Made by a program: the position numbers and the translations under genes. 39,690 bases of DNA. Origin: an uncultured Flavobacteriales bacterium. Lineage in GTDB: Bacteria; Bacteroidota; Bacteroidia; Flavobacteriales_D; Crocinitomicaceae. The stretch spans positions 1-39,690 of the forward strand of contig CAJAII010000042.1 of the NCBI GenBank assembly GCA_903939755.1, in the 5' to 3' direction. This document shows positions 1-8,457 of this stretch, piece after piece (position 1 is the stretch's first letter; every line of letters begins with the position of its first letter). The notes beneath the pieces are model-generated. The model was not told the origin of the DNA. It saw nothing but the letters and a program-made list of their open reading frames with translations, and did no database searches.

Positions 1-63
1 AACTAATTTATAATTATTTTTTTTTTTACATCTTAAACTTTGCCATAACGGCAGTAGGTCAAA

Positions 64-105
64 AAGCCATTTTTGAATTTAATGCTTTTTTTACGTCTGA
101 ATAAG
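64..105 (-). pseudogene. Decayed fragment of a family 2 glycosyltransferase gene
   Basis: Bases 64-86 are identical over 23 nucleotides to bases 2548-2570 inside the glycosyltransferase gene at 2406-3056. Bases 88-105 then match 2581-2598 at 16 of 18 positions. Between the two blocks the left-edge copy lacks 9 bases, a multiple of three. The homologous gene is read on the minus strand, so this scrap is antisense to the lipoprotein operon that follows. Similarity fades on both sides. I infer the remains of a duplicated glycosyltransferase gene that has been deleted and eroded; it is not long enough to code for anything. Confidence 0.6.
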
Positions 106-137
106 TTACTTTTTTTATTTCCTTACGTTATCAATGC

Positions 138-638
138 ATGAAATGTGCATTTTACATAATTGTACTTAGTTTTTTAGCCTTAACTTCTTGCATCAAACAA
201 GCCCCTGTCCCTAATGTGAATATTGAAGGGGTCTATAGATTTGATCAAGTTATATATGCTACCGTAGACAATTATAGTCAGGAGGAGAATTACCTGTTTT
301 CTAATGGAAGTACATTCACAAATCCGAATGAATTCCCAGGATTAGACACCATAAAAACAGCCAACTCTTTAGTTAAAATATCCGCTGGTCAACTGAATTT
401 CAATGCCTTAATTACCCTCAATGATACCTTGTGGGAGCAAAGTTACCCGGCACAAACCAATTGCCTTTTAACGGCGAAGAACCCATACTTTTCATTCTAT
501 CCATTCGGTATGAAACGCATTTGGAAACTTATTGATTACAGTGATTCAACCCTTGTTATATCGGCATCTACGCAATGGCCTCAGTCAAATGCGGGACCTG
601 CTTACCAAACCACTTACCGATTAAAACAACTGCCATGA
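138..638 (+). CDS. Small lipoprotein, first of three in tandem
   Basis: Function not recognised. The 166-residue product begins with a lipoprotein signal peptide: basic Lys2, a hydrophobic stretch, and the lipobox LTSC ending at Cys18, followed by polar residues, so it should be lipidated and membrane-anchored. The body is rich in Tyr, Thr and Asn and is probably a small beta-sheet domain. The C-terminal part (a WK-L pair, a short hydrophobic LVIS strand, then a QW-QS motif) closely parallels that of the third gene of the group, so the two are likely paralogs. The stop overlaps the next start by four bases (ATGA at 635-638), which indicates translational coupling. Proteins of this shape are common single-domain lipoproteins in Flavobacteriales. 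Confidence 0.75.
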   Translation: MKCAFYIIVLSFLALTSCIKQAPVPNVNIEGVYRFDQVIYATVDNYSQEENYLFSNGSTFTNPNEFPGLDTIKTANSLVKISAGQLNFNALITLNDTLWEQSYPAQTNCLLTAKNPYFSFYPFGMKRIWKLIDYSDSTLVISASTQWPQSNAGPAYQTTYRLKQLP

Positions 639-1090
639 AACATCCTGTAATATACCTTGCCCTAATGATCCATGTTATGATGATGGTGTCGTGTCATAAA
701 GAACATTTAGACCCAAATCCTCCGAATCCACCCAGTCCAATACTTGGAGATACGACAATTGTGGATAGTGTATATTCGCTGAAAAATCAAACCTGGGTCA
801 TCGATGCTTATAAAATCCAAGAATTTGGCACTATTACCACAGTAAATGATACGCTGAACTTTATTTCGAACACTCAATATCTATACAACAACCAACAGTC
901 AACGTATTCATTTTATCCGATAATGTCCTCCTATAATCTTACCCTTAATGGTACATTTCTTGGCAATATCTCGGGTTCGATATACGATTACAATCTAACG
1001 AATGGAACCATTACTGGCATAAAATTCAACGACATCACCCTTGGAGGTAGCGGTCAATATTATTATATATGGATGCATAAAATTCCTTAA
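635..1090 (+). CDS. Small lipoprotein, second of three in tandem
   Basis: Function not recognised. An in-frame ATG exists at 575, but the ATG at 635 is preferred: it gives a proper lipoprotein signal peptide (hydrophobic stretch followed by MMMVSC, lipidated Cys20) and a typical ATGA overlap with the preceding stop. The mature part starts with an Asp/Asn/Pro-rich linker (PNPPNPPSP), a frequent flexible tether in Bacteroidota lipoproteins. It continues into a roughly 100-residue domain rich in Asn, Thr, Tyr and Ile that looks all-beta. It lacks the WK...QW motif shared by its two neighbours, so it is a more distant relative or an unrelated companion. The next gene starts three bases after its stop, supporting a three-gene operon. 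Confidence 0.75.
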   Translation: MKHPVIYLALMIHVMMMVSCHKEHLDPNPPNPPSPILGDTTIVDSVYSLKNQTWVIDAYKIQEFGTITTVNDTLNFISNTQYLYNNQQSTYSFYPIMSSYNLTLNGTFLGNISGSIYDYNLTNGTITGIKFNDITLGGSGQYYYIWMHKIP

Positions 1091-1093
1091 CCT

Positions 1094-1621
1094 ATGAAAA
1101 AACTATGCATAATTGCGGGTTGTATTGCCCTATTGACATCTTGCTTGAAGTATGAGCTCCCTTCCGAACCCAATCTATGTGGTACCTGGAGAATCGATAA
1201 AATAACCTACCATCGAGTCGAAGATAAGGATACCATCGAGACGATGACATATCACACCGGTGAATTGTTTACCGCAACCAATGACTCCACACCGCTGCAG
1301 AACGTGAAGGTTGGATTCACATTTTTTGCCATGGACTATGCCTCTTTATACTTTACCCCGCAAGCCGCGTATGGCGGTGGGGTTGATTACCAAGACATAT
1401 ATTTTCATACGGTAAGTGAAGTGAACAAAGTACATCCGGGCTACTTGAAATTCCAAACCGAAAAAACAAAATGTGTTTGGAAAATACTTCAATCACAAAC
1501 AGAGGGCTTAGTCATTCAAACGCGCGGTCAATGGCGTCAGGAATCGATAGGATTTTATGGACTTCAAACCGCAACAAATTATGACATAATTATGATGAAA
1601 TTGACTCGAATAGGGCCTTAA
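1094..1621 (+). CDS. Small lipoprotein, third of three in tandem
   Basis: Function not recognised. The 175-residue product has a lipoprotein signal peptide with lipobox LLTSC (Cys17). The mature domain opens with an LCGTWRIDKI motif that resembles the first strand of small lipocalin-like or calycin-like domains, but this is weak and not a family assignment. The C-terminal third (VWKILQSQ, then GLVIQTRGQW, then a Tyr-rich tail) aligns by eye with the first gene of the operon (IWKLIDYS, LVISASTQW), indicating tandem duplication. It ends 13 bases before the convergent glycosyltransferase gene; I see no clear hairpin terminator in that gap. Confidence 0.75.
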   Translation: MKKLCIIAGCIALLTSCLKYELPSEPNLCGTWRIDKITYHRVEDKDTIETMTYHTGELFTATNDSTPLQNVKVGFTFFAMDYASLYFTPQAAYGGGVDYQDIYFHTVSEVNKVHPGYLKFQTEKTKCVWKILQSQTEGLVIQTRGQWRQESIGFYGLQTATNYDIIMMKLTRIGP

Positions 1622-1634
1622 CTAAATCTTAAAA

Positions 1635-2402
1635 TCACTTATGCCTAAACCAGCAATCTAGGCGTTCGTTTTCGTACATTTTAAATACGGTATTAACGGG
1701 CGCTCCATGTATCAATTGGCTATTAAATTGTGTTCTTGCTAAATAATTAAACGCTCCCATATCACCCGTAAAGGCCGTTTGGTTTTCGCTATTCGCAGTT
1801 TCGTGAATAGCGCATAACTTTTTAATGAAATCCAAGAATATCGGTGCTTTACTTCCTATTATGCCGCAATTTAATAGCGTTTCAGCTCCAAACTTACTTT
1901 CATATGCGGCATAATCGCTTATGTTGTTCCGTAAATGGGTAGAATGATCCATCATCCAATCATTATGGAGCTTTTTTGGCTCGTCACCACAAAAAATGGC
2001 GGTAGAATTTTCAATAAAATAGGGATCAATAAAAGGATTATTAACCAAGGTAACATCTGTTATATCAGTGACGAAAATATTATTGAAGAACTGTACATGC
2101 TGTTGAAGAAAATCATGGTATACAAAATACCGATAGACATTGGGATTAAATTGATTATTGTAATCTATTTTAATGAATGAAATATAGTCATTTTGGAATT
2201 TTTCACAGGTTTCCAATGAGAAATTGTTATGAAAAATTACACCTTGTAGACGATGTTCCGCAACAGATTCAGCCCAGTCACGCACTAATTCATACTTATC
2301 ATTATCTAGCGTTGTAGTGCGATTTACATCATACACTCCCGTAATATGGCATGCCATAATAACATCAGTATTTGGACGAAAACTACGAATTTCGGAGGCC
2401 AT
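1635..2402 (-). CDS. Putative GT-A-like nucleotide-sugar glycosyltransferase
   Basis: A soluble 255-residue protein with no signal peptide. Hallmarks of a metal-dependent GT-A fold are visible: a strand ending in the acidic motif FVTDITDVTLVNNPF around residues 110-124 (DxxD, a variant of the DxD metal and nucleotide-sugar site), then LNCGIIGS and TGDMGAFNYLAR, which resemble the acceptor-loop and donor-binding segments of GT34/GT77-like and related uncharacterised families. The exact family and sugar are unknown. It lies three bases downstream of a family 2 glycosyltransferase read in the same direction, so the two probably form a small glycan-transfer operon. The start (ATG at 2402) follows directly from the end of the upstream gene. 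Confidence 0.55.
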   Translation of the reverse strand: MASEIRSFRPNTDVIMACHITGVYDVNRTTTLDNDKYELVRDWAESVAEHRLQGVIFHNNFSLETCEKFQNDYISFIKIDYNNQFNPNVYRYFVYHDFLQQHVQFFNNIFVTDITDVTLVNNPFIDPYFIENSTAIFCGDEPKKLHNDWMMDHSTHLRNNISDYAAYESKFGAETLLNCGIIGSKAPIFLDFIKKLCAIHETANSENQTAFTGDMGAFNYLARTQFNSQLIHGAPVNTVFKMYENERLDCWFRHK

Positions 2403-2405
2403 AGG

Positions 2406-3056
2406 TCAAGAATTGAACAAGTTCTCTTTTTTAATGGTTGCACAAATACTGTTTGGTATATTTCTGTGATAAATATACGTTCTTAGGTCAACTTTTTTTA
2501 CGCGAAACTGAGTTTCTGCTCTTTCGTAAAAATCAGCATCGGCCGCGAAGCCATTTTTGAATTTAATGCTAGAAAATACTTTCTTACGTCCGAATAAGGT
2601 ACCAAAGAGGATTGTTTCATCTAAATGGATGAGTTTTGTTAGATCATTTTTATCCGGAACAAAATAATCATCGTTGGTATCCACGATTGTTTCAGTGGTA
2701 GAACAAATCAAATCATCCTTTTTTATCTCTCGAAGACAAGAACTTAAATGATGCGATTTATATTCGTCGTCACCATCTAGGATGGTAATAAATTCACCAA
2801 CACTGTTTAAAACACCGCGATTGATGGATGCTGATTGACCCCGGTTACTATGACGAATATAGCTTATTTTATTTTCGTGTTTTTCAACATATTGCATCAA
2901 AGACTCCCGATTAGTAGCAGTACTACCATCGTCGATAATAACGAGCTCGAAATCTTGAAAATCCTGAATTAGTACTGAATCAATGGCTCTTTTAATATAC
3001 GAAAAATCGGTATTATAAACGGCCATTAGCACCGAAACTTTTGTTTGATTTAACAT
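2406..3056 (-). CDS. Family 2 glycosyltransferase
   Basis: This is a GT2, GT-A fold inverting transferase that moves a sugar from a nucleotide donor to an acceptor, probably on a surface polysaccharide, lipid or protein glycan. Visible motifs are the N-terminal VSVLMAVYNTD strand (residues 7-17), the VIIDDGS nucleotide-binding motif near residue 40, NRGQSASINRG near residue 72, and the metal-binding FITILDGDDEY near residue 90. At 216 residues it is short for the family: the catalytic core is present but the C-terminal extension is minimal. Part of its 3' half recurs as a decayed copy at the left edge of the window. A 230-base gap without recognisable genes separates its start from the next gene upstream. 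Confidence 0.85.
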   Translation of the reverse strand: MLNQTKVSVLMAVYNTDFSYIKRAIDSVLIQDFQDFELVIIDDGSTATNRESLMQYVEKHENKISYIRHSNRGQSASINRGVLNSVGEFITILDGDDEYKSHHLSSCLREIKKDDLICSTTETIVDTNDDYFVPDKNDLTKLIHLDETILFGTLFGRKKVFSSIKFKNGFAADADFYERAETQFRVKKVDLRTYIYHRNIPNSICATIKKENLFNS

Positions 3057-3288
3057 AGTTGCTTGGTATTATGGCTGTTACTCAAAAAATGATGCATATT
3101 AGCTGTTACACGTTAGTTATTTCAGGGCGCAAGTAACTCATTTTTCTGTTTGATTGGGTTAATTTCTTATTATTTTAACGAATAATTGTATTACTCTGGG
3201 ATCCTATAGAAAAAAAAAGTTCCATTCGGCAGCATGTCAACAAACGATTTGAGTTTACCAACCAATCAATGGCGAGCAAATGAATAAC

Positions 3289-4041
3289 TTAATATGATTC
3301 AAATAAATTCGTCATTTGCGTCTTTCTATTTTTCTTCATCTCAAATTTCTTATAGTGTCGAGGTGAAATAATCGGAATTCTTTCCGATTCACTTATTTTC
3401 ATAAACCTGAACTTATCAGAAGAATACACACTTTCTGGAACAGAAATGTTGTATATGCCTTTTTGAAACTTGATATCTAAAAAGTAATCACGCATTTCTA
3501 AAAAGTTGTAATTAAGTATCATCGTTTCTTTGGTTTTAAGATTTACAATAGTTAACCCGAAAGCATTTTCCTTTTTATGGGTTTCGTTTTGAATAATAAG
3601 GCATTTGATATTAAATTTTTTAGAATCAGTTGAATCTTCATAAAAATTTTCAATTTGTGTATAAGGGAAAATCCAAATGAATTCATTAGAATTTTTAAAC
3701 TGATGGGTTATTGTGTCTGCTGTTGCTATCTTAAAACCCAATTTAATCGTATCTATTTCGCTTATTAAATAATCTCCCGCTTGAATCGTATTTCTTACAG
3801 TTTGATTGTCAGTAAGATTATACTCTTTCTCACTATAAGCCTCTTCCCCTTTATCATTATAAAATCTGAAATAAATTCTGTGTTCGAAAGTCATAAGATT
3901 AACCATGAAATTATCCAATATTTTATCATCCAAGATTACATAATTACTATCTATAGTTACTACGGGAGGAATGGGAGTAACGCCTTGTGATTTGGCAATT
4001 GCGCTAAGCGCTAGGCCGAATATGAGTAACGTTAATTTCAT
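3289..4041 (-). CDS. Exported protein of unknown function
   Basis: Not recognised. The 250-residue product begins with a signal peptide (MKLTLLIFGLALSAIAKSQG; likely signal peptidase I cleavage near residues 18-20), so it is predicted to be periplasmic or outer-membrane associated. The rest is rich in Ile, Asn, Lys and Tyr, without Cys pairs or membrane segments after the leader, and reads as mostly beta. The C-terminus is basic (EMKKNRKTQM). It stands alone on the minus strand with about 90 bases to the next gene upstream; it may be a recently acquired or fast-evolving accessory gene. There is no C-terminal sorting domain. Confidence 0.65.
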   Translation of the reverse strand: MKLTLLIFGLALSAIAKSQGVTPIPPVVTIDSNYVILDDKILDNFMVNLMTFEHRIYFRFYNDKGEEAYSEKEYNLTDNQTVRNTIQAGDYLISEIDTIKLGFKIATADTITHQFKNSNEFIWIFPYTQIENFYEDSTDSKKFNIKCLIIQNETHKKENAFGLTIVNLKTKETMILNYNFLEMRDYFLDIKFQKGIYNISVPESVYSSDKFRFMKISESERIPIISPRHYKKFEMKKNRKTQMTNLFESY

Positions 4042-4131
4042 AATTCTAATTTGTCGATTAGGTTAATTACTAACGTTTTAAGGTTTATCGACGTGCTGAA
4101 TTTTTTAATTAAACCCAGATTCGAAGTTAGC

Positions 4132-4563
4132 TTATTTTCTTTTATATAAACCGTTTTTAGCAGCTACTGCTGTGAATTTTTTTGGAGAAATTTTCCATAT
4201 TAATTGAAATACACCGGCACCAATTAGAGTCCCAAGTACATCATTCCAATCGAAATATCCATTTTCTGTCATTGTTTGTAAAAACTCCCAGCATAAAAGC
4301 CCTGAAAGTGAAATGAGGTTGGCTGTAATGTGTTTTTTTTCGTTTAACCAACTATTGGTATTTTTTAATTGTGGAATTAAAACAACAAACAAGGCAGGAA
4401 TTCCTATAGCGGGTAAAAAATTAGGTGCAATTCCCAACAAATAGATGATAGTCAAGTTTTCGCCTGCATAATTTGGTCTAATTTGGTCTTGTACCTGTTG
4501 ATAGCCAATAAAGCAAAGTGCAAATATGACAAACCAATAATAAACGTGCTTTGATGTCTTCAT
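4132..4563 (-). CDS. Small multi-pass membrane protein
   Basis: A 143-residue protein with about four hydrophobic segments (roughly residues 8-22, 40-65, 80-96 and 108-126). Charged ends (MKTSK at the start, KNGLYKRK at the end) suggest both termini are cytoplasmic. The last membrane segment is preceded by FDWNDVLGTLIGA, which faintly recalls the last helix of VanZ-family proteins (acidic residue, then spaced glycines), but the resemblance is too weak for an assignment. It lies on the minus strand between two exported-protein genes with gaps of about 90 bases on each side. Function unknown. Confidence 0.6.
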   Translation of the reverse strand: MKTSKHVYYWFVIFALCFIGYQQVQDQIRPNYAGENLTIIYLLGIAPNFLPAIGIPALFVVLIPQLKNTNSWLNEKKHITANLISLSGLLCWEFLQTMTENGYFDWNDVLGTLIGAGVFQLIWKISPKKFTAVAAKNGLYKRK

Positions 4564-4650
4564 TTATCCCCCTTTTCTTATTAATAATTGCCATCTCGCA
4601 TGTGCTGAAGTTTTCCTATCTAGATAAGTAGATGATGAAACTAAACTTAA

Positions 4651-5355
4651 TTAACGTCCAAAAATAATTAGTTTTCTCCTTATCTTTTTTTTATTTCTAT
4701 GAATCAACAAGTTTGTAAATCCGTCAGTATAACTTCCATTTGGTAAATTACTTGTAAATTCTTCATAGTTTCGATATAGGTTTAGGTCCTTGTAAATATA
4801 TTCGACAAACGAGATGATTTCGCTTTTGTACATTATAGAATCTGCTTGTGCAGTAGGTGTCCAATAGGATTTTACGTAGTATTCTTTCTTGCTTGAACGT
4901 TCAATGGAATATGTTACACCATCAAATCCAATTCCCCAACCTTTTATTTTGGACATGTCAGGAATACTGTCTAAGTTTTTGAATTTGCTGAATATCATTT
5001 GCGCCGTATCGGCTTGTAAACTCACTTTATTATAAATTAATTCACTATTTATTTTTTCTCTTTCGTCATCGTCCACAGATGTTCTTGTGAAATTGATGAC
5101 CTGTCCACCATAAACAGTGTCTATTTTCCAAACTTCAATCATTTGACAGCTAGTTGAAATTCGGTAAAATCCATCAAATGATGTATCGGAAGAAAGTAAC
5201 TTTATGCCAAAGTTGACACTCTTCTGGTATTCAAATTGGTTGTAGTCCCAATTTTTGTTGTTTGTTATTCTGTCTGGGATATAAATTGATTTTACCTGTC
5301 CCAAAAAATAAGTTGGGATGCTAAATATTGTCAATATGAAAAATAATTTTCGCAA
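4651..5355 (-). CDS. Exported protein of unknown function, TTG start
   Basis: Not recognised. The 234-residue reading frame has a good N-terminal signal peptide (RKLFFILTIFSIPTYFLGQ, cleavage near residue 19), but no ATG precedes it: the only usable start is TTG at 5355, and the next Met lies well inside the mature protein. The real start is therefore probably TTG. The mature part is mixed alpha/beta with many Tyr and Ser residues and a basic C-terminus (HRNKKKIRRKL). It may belong to the same loose class of exported small proteins as its neighbours, although no sequence motif is shared. It is flanked by 87 and 129 bases of non-coding sequence. Confidence 0.6.
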   Translation of the reverse strand: MRKLFFILTIFSIPTYFLGQVKSIYIPDRITNNKNWDYNQFEYQKSVNFGIKLLSSDTSFDGFYRISTSCQMIEVWKIDTVYGGQVINFTRTSVDDDEREKINSELIYNKVSLQADTAQMIFSKFKNLDSIPDMSKIKGWGIGFDGVTYSIERSSKKEYYVKSYWTPTAQADSIMYKSEIISFVEYIYKDLNLYRNYEEFTSNLPNGSYTDGFTNLLIHRNKKKIRRKLIIFGR

Positions 5356-5484
5356 TTATGCTAATTTAAATGAAGACAACTTATTTCCACCTAATAATCG
5401 GTGCGAATCCTTAAATAAATCGTACGTTCGAAGTTAATAGTTTTTTATATAAAACGATCTCTATTCAAAGGGGAAACTTGGTTG

Positions 5485-6108
5485 CTATTTAGGTTTAGGT
5501 GCTGTTAGCAACAGACTTAATTCCCTTCGACCGATAAATTTTTCGGGTAAATGTGTCGCTATTTGAATGTCAATTGACGGGTTGAGTAGTAAGATGGGCG
5601 CCTCCTTGGTCCTCCAGGGAGTCAAATATTCAAAGGGTTTGGTCTTTGAGAATGTAATTGTATCGCTGTTGTTAATGATGTCAATGTAGATATTCAAGTA
5701 GTGATGGGAAGTATGAAGAATTCCCCTATCCATCTGCAACGAATCAATATTGGTTTTGGTAGCGGATAAAATATTCTTCCATTCAGAACGGGAAATTTCA
5801 TGTTTCCAATTTTTATTCCTCCGTTTCATTTTCTTTTTGATTATTTCACCGTCATCCCAAACAATATAGTATGATTCAATCAAATAACTTCTGGTAGTGA
5901 GTTTTTTGGTCAAGGTGTCTAATGCGTAAATGATTTCATTTTTGGTCACCCTGTTTTCAAGGAATAATTCACGTCCTTTATGAAACGTTCGGTCAGTTTT
6001 TAATATGGATGTTACTACAATTTCTGTTAAATTTAAACCTGCATTTATTTCTTGTGAATGCAAAATAATTGAGAAAGAAAGGAAGATCCAACTAAAAATA
6101 TATTTCAT
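5485..6108 (-). CDS. Exported protein of unknown function
   Basis: Not recognised. The 207-residue product starts with a signal peptide (MKYIFSWIFLSFSIILHSQE, cleavage near residues 18-20). The mature domain contains a Lys/Arg-rich stretch (KKKMKRRNKNWKH around residues 89-101) and a GILHTSHHYLNIYID segment that could be a beta hairpin. There is no lipobox, sorting domain or further membrane segment. It is divergent from the metallophosphoesterase gene at 6232, with 123 AT-rich bases between them that must hold both promoters. I cannot infer a role. Confidence 0.65.
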   Translation of the reverse strand: MKYIFSWIFLSFSIILHSQEINAGLNLTEIVVTSILKTDRTFHKGRELFLENRVTKNEIIYALDTLTKKLTTRSYLIESYYIVWDDGEIIKKKMKRRNKNWKHEISRSEWKNILSATKTNIDSLQMDRGILHTSHHYLNIYIDIINNSDTITFSKTKPFEYLTPWRTKEAPILLLNPSIDIQIATHLPEKFIGRRELSLLLTAPKPK

Positions 6109-6211
6109 GCTGAATGGCTATTTTTTTTTAGATGTAAGAATCATTTGAATGCTTTAGTTTCAAAAATAACGAATAATATGAATAAAAAGGTGGTCGAAAT
6201 TAGAAGCTAAT

Positions 6212-6219
6212 TAACTTTG
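6212..6219 (+). promoter_or_regulatory. Bacteroidota-type -7 box before the metallophosphoesterase
   Basis: The octamer TAACTTTG fits the Bacteroidota consensus TAnnTTTG and ends 12 bases before the ATG at 6232, which would give a very short leader. No convincing TTG -33 element lies about 20 bases upstream, so the call rests on the -7 box and its position. Confidence 0.4.
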
Positions 6220-6231
6220 TAAAAAATAACT

Positions 6232-7368
6232 ATGCGTTTTCTTATTATTCTTGGATTGATTGTATTCACCCAAGTGATTTTCACCCGCTCTTTTGTCAAC
6301 GATTCGTCCCTTATTTTCCAAACCATCGGCTGGCTTCAATTGCTACTATTTTTGATTTCACTGGCTTATCTTAGTTATTTTTTCAGTCAACGAAAACATA
6401 ACAATTTCAAAAAAGGCTTTACTGCATTTGGCGCGTTTATTCTATTTGGCGTTCCAGGAATGATGTATTTAGTTCCCGGATTATTATTTCAAGTATCAGG
6501 AATTGAAAATTTGAAAACCATCGGTTGGGTATTGGCGGGAATGTTGTTTTTGGGAATACTAGTTGGTATTTTTTATGGTCGTTGGAATTGGAAAATACAC
6601 CGTATTCAACTTTCCTTTCCCCATTTTCCGGAGGAACTGAACGCATTAAAAATCGTCCAAATTAGCGATATTCACGTGGGAAGTTTTTTTAATAATCATG
6701 CGAAAGTGAATAAGGCAATCGATATGATTAATTCCTTAGAGGCTGACTTTGTTTTTTTTACCGGTGACTTGGTAAACAATACCGCATCGGAAATGGATGG
6801 ATGGGAGCCGGTTTTTTCTAGGATAGCGGCAAAGAAAGGGAAATACAGTATTTTGGGTAATCACGATTACGGAGATTACGTTCGTTGGGAAGAGGATCAT
6901 CATAAGGTTGAAAACTTAAAGCGACTTATAGATAAACACCGTGAAATTGGATTTACCCCCTTATTGAATGAATCCGTTCAATTGGAAAATGATATCTGGT
7001 TGCTGGGAGTGGAAAACTGGGGAAAAGCACCCTTTCGTCAAAGTGGAAAATTAACGCATACCTTGGCGGAAGTTCCAGATACAGCGTTTAAAATCTTACT
7101 TTCTCACGATCCCAGCCATTTTGATTTAGAAGTATTGGAAACGAATATTGATCTTACTTTATCTGGACATACACATGGAATGCAGTTTGGTATAGAACGA
7201 TTTGGTATCAAATGGAGCCCGGTTTCGTTCCGCTACAAAAAATGGGCGGGCCTATATCAAGAAGGCAAACAATTCTTGTATGTAAATAGAGGATTTGGAT
7301 ATTTGGGATTTCCGGGTAGGGTAGGGATCTATCCTGAAATTACGGAAATCACGATTACAAAAGGGTAG
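6232..7368 (+). CDS. Membrane-anchored metallophosphoesterase (YkuE/YaeI-like)
   Basis: A calcineurin-like phosphoesterase of 378 residues. The first 110 residues hold about four membrane segments (residues 4-20, 30-52, 62-88 and 97-115). The catalytic domain starts near residue 135 and shows the dinuclear metal motifs in order: DIH (Asp146/His148), GDL (Asp179), GNHD (Asn210/His211), a later LLSHDPSH, and the closing GHTHGMQFG. Relatives include YkuE/YaeI-type enzymes, some of which act on UDP-sugar-linked lipids or phospholipids such as lipid A precursors; the substrate here is not determinable. The catalytic domain would sit on whichever face follows the last helix. It is transcribed alone and converges on the Fic gene 135 bases downstream. 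Confidence 0.85.
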   Translation: MRFLIILGLIVFTQVIFTRSFVNDSSLIFQTIGWLQLLLFLISLAYLSYFFSQRKHNNFKKGFTAFGAFILFGVPGMMYLVPGLLFQVSGIENLKTIGWVLAGMLFLGILVGIFYGRWNWKIHRIQLSFPHFPEELNALKIVQISDIHVGSFFNNHAKVNKAIDMINSLEADFVFFTGDLVNNTASEMDGWEPVFSRIAAKKGKYSILGNHDYGDYVRWEEDHHKVENLKRLIDKHREIGFTPLLNESVQLENDIWLLGVENWGKAPFRQSGKLTHTLAEVPDTAFKILLSHDPSHFDLEVLETNIDLTLSGHTHGMQFGIERFGIKWSPVSFRYKKWAGLYQEGKQFLYVNRGFGYLGFPGRVGIYPEITEITITKG

Positions 7369-7503
7369 GGAAGTCTATTACTTGAATGTTTGGTAAAAAC
7401 TGTGACTTAGCCTTTTCAAATGTTGACCAATTGTCAATTAAGCCGGAAAACCTTCATTTGGACAACTTAGCATTCTGATTAGTTTATATAGTACAAAAAG
7501 AAA

Positions 7504-8457
7504 TTATTGTATGACGTATTTTGTTTTATTAAAACTTCCAACCGTTATAAATAAATTCAACTCAAGTCCTTTTTTTAAGTCTCTGCTTGCTGTGGCGGAC
7601 GACAAATCTTTAAATACGTTCATGTAATCTTTTCGATTAAATTCCATTCTGCCTAGGCTCATAAAATACGACAAGCGATCAATATCCTTCAAAACTCTAT
7701 TATTATAGTTAAGCAAACTTTCAAGTGACTTTTCGATAACGCCAAGAATATATTCAATAAAGTAGGTCGATTTTCCTGTTTTGTCACTTAATGCTAATGA
7801 TTTATAATATTCATCTTGTGTTTTGTAGATTAGTGATTCGAAAGGCAAAAACTCAAAAACTGGATATTCATCCATCAGAATCAAGGTTTGCCACAATCTT
7901 CCCATTCTTCCATTTCCATCTAAAAAAGGATGAATGAATTCCATTTCGTAATGAAACACGCAACTTTTTATTAATGTCAATTCCTCTGCATCTTTCAAAT
8001 ATTCAAATAAATCATTCATAAGATGAGGAACATTTTCATAAGGCGGAGCAATGTGTTCGACAATTGTACCTTTAACTATTCCAACGCCTTTCTTTCGATA
8101 TTTTCCGGCACTATCTATCAGTCCGCTCATTAACTGTTCATGTGCCTTCAAAAAACTTTTGTCTGAAGAAAATTTATATTTCTTTAGATTTTCATAAACT
8201 TTTATAGCATTTAAAACTTCAAGCACATCTTTTTCAGGACCAATAACTCTTTTGTTTTCAATTAAGGCTGTAATCTGTTCCTCAGTAAGCGTATTACCTT
8301 CAATTTGCAAGGAGGAATGAATCGTTTTAATTCTATTTTGTTTGCGAAGTTGCGGAGATTGTTTACTTAGATAATTAGCATTGACTTCTCCAATTTTTTC
8401 TGAAATAGAACGTATTAATCTCAATATTTTAGGAGTGATGTCGTAAGGCGGCTTCAT
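7504..8457 (-). CDS. Fic-domain protein with built-in inhibitory motif
   Basis: Fic proteins transfer AMP or related groups from nucleotides to hydroxyl side chains of target proteins. From the preferred ATG at 8457 the product has 317 residues. A Fic_N-like region carries SSLQIEGN (about residues 48-55), which fits the (S/T)xxxE(G/N) inhibitory helix motif placed before the Fic core in class II proteins. The catalytic motif HPFLDGNGRMGR (about residues 176-187) is intact: His for catalysis, Asn/Gly/Arg for the phosphates. A C-terminal winged-helix-like domain follows, as in many Fic/DOC regulators. An in-frame ATG at 8526 would add 23 residues with no family counterpart. No separate antitoxin gene lies beside it, consistent with self-inhibition. 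Confidence 0.85.
   Translation of the reverse strand: MKPPYDITPKILRLIRSISEKIGEVNANYLSKQSPQLRKQNRIKTIHSSLQIEGNTLTEEQITALIENKRVIGPEKDVLEVLNAIKVYENLKKYKFSSDKSFLKAHEQLMSGLIDSAGKYRKKGVGIVKGTIVEHIAPPYENVPHLMNDLFEYLKDAEELTLIKSCVFHYEMEFIHPFLDGNGRMGRLWQTLILMDEYPVFEFLPFESLIYKTQDEYYKSLALSDKTGKSTYFIEYILGVIEKSLESLLNYNNRVLKDIDRLSYFMSLGRMEFNRKDYMNVFKDLSSATASRDLKKGLELNLFITVGSFNKTKYVIQ

Noticed and set aside
575..634. Upstream ATG for the second lipoprotein, adding 20 residues
   Set aside because: The extra residues precede the signal peptide and overlap the first gene by more than 60 bases; the ATG at 635 gives a clean lipobox leader and ATGA overlap.
1622..1634. Possible terminator between the convergent lipoprotein and glycosyltransferase genes
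   Set aside because: Only 13 bases with no stem-loop visible.
4132..4563. VanZ-family assignment for the small membrane protein
   Set aside because: Only one helix resembles the family loosely; length and the remaining motifs do not match.
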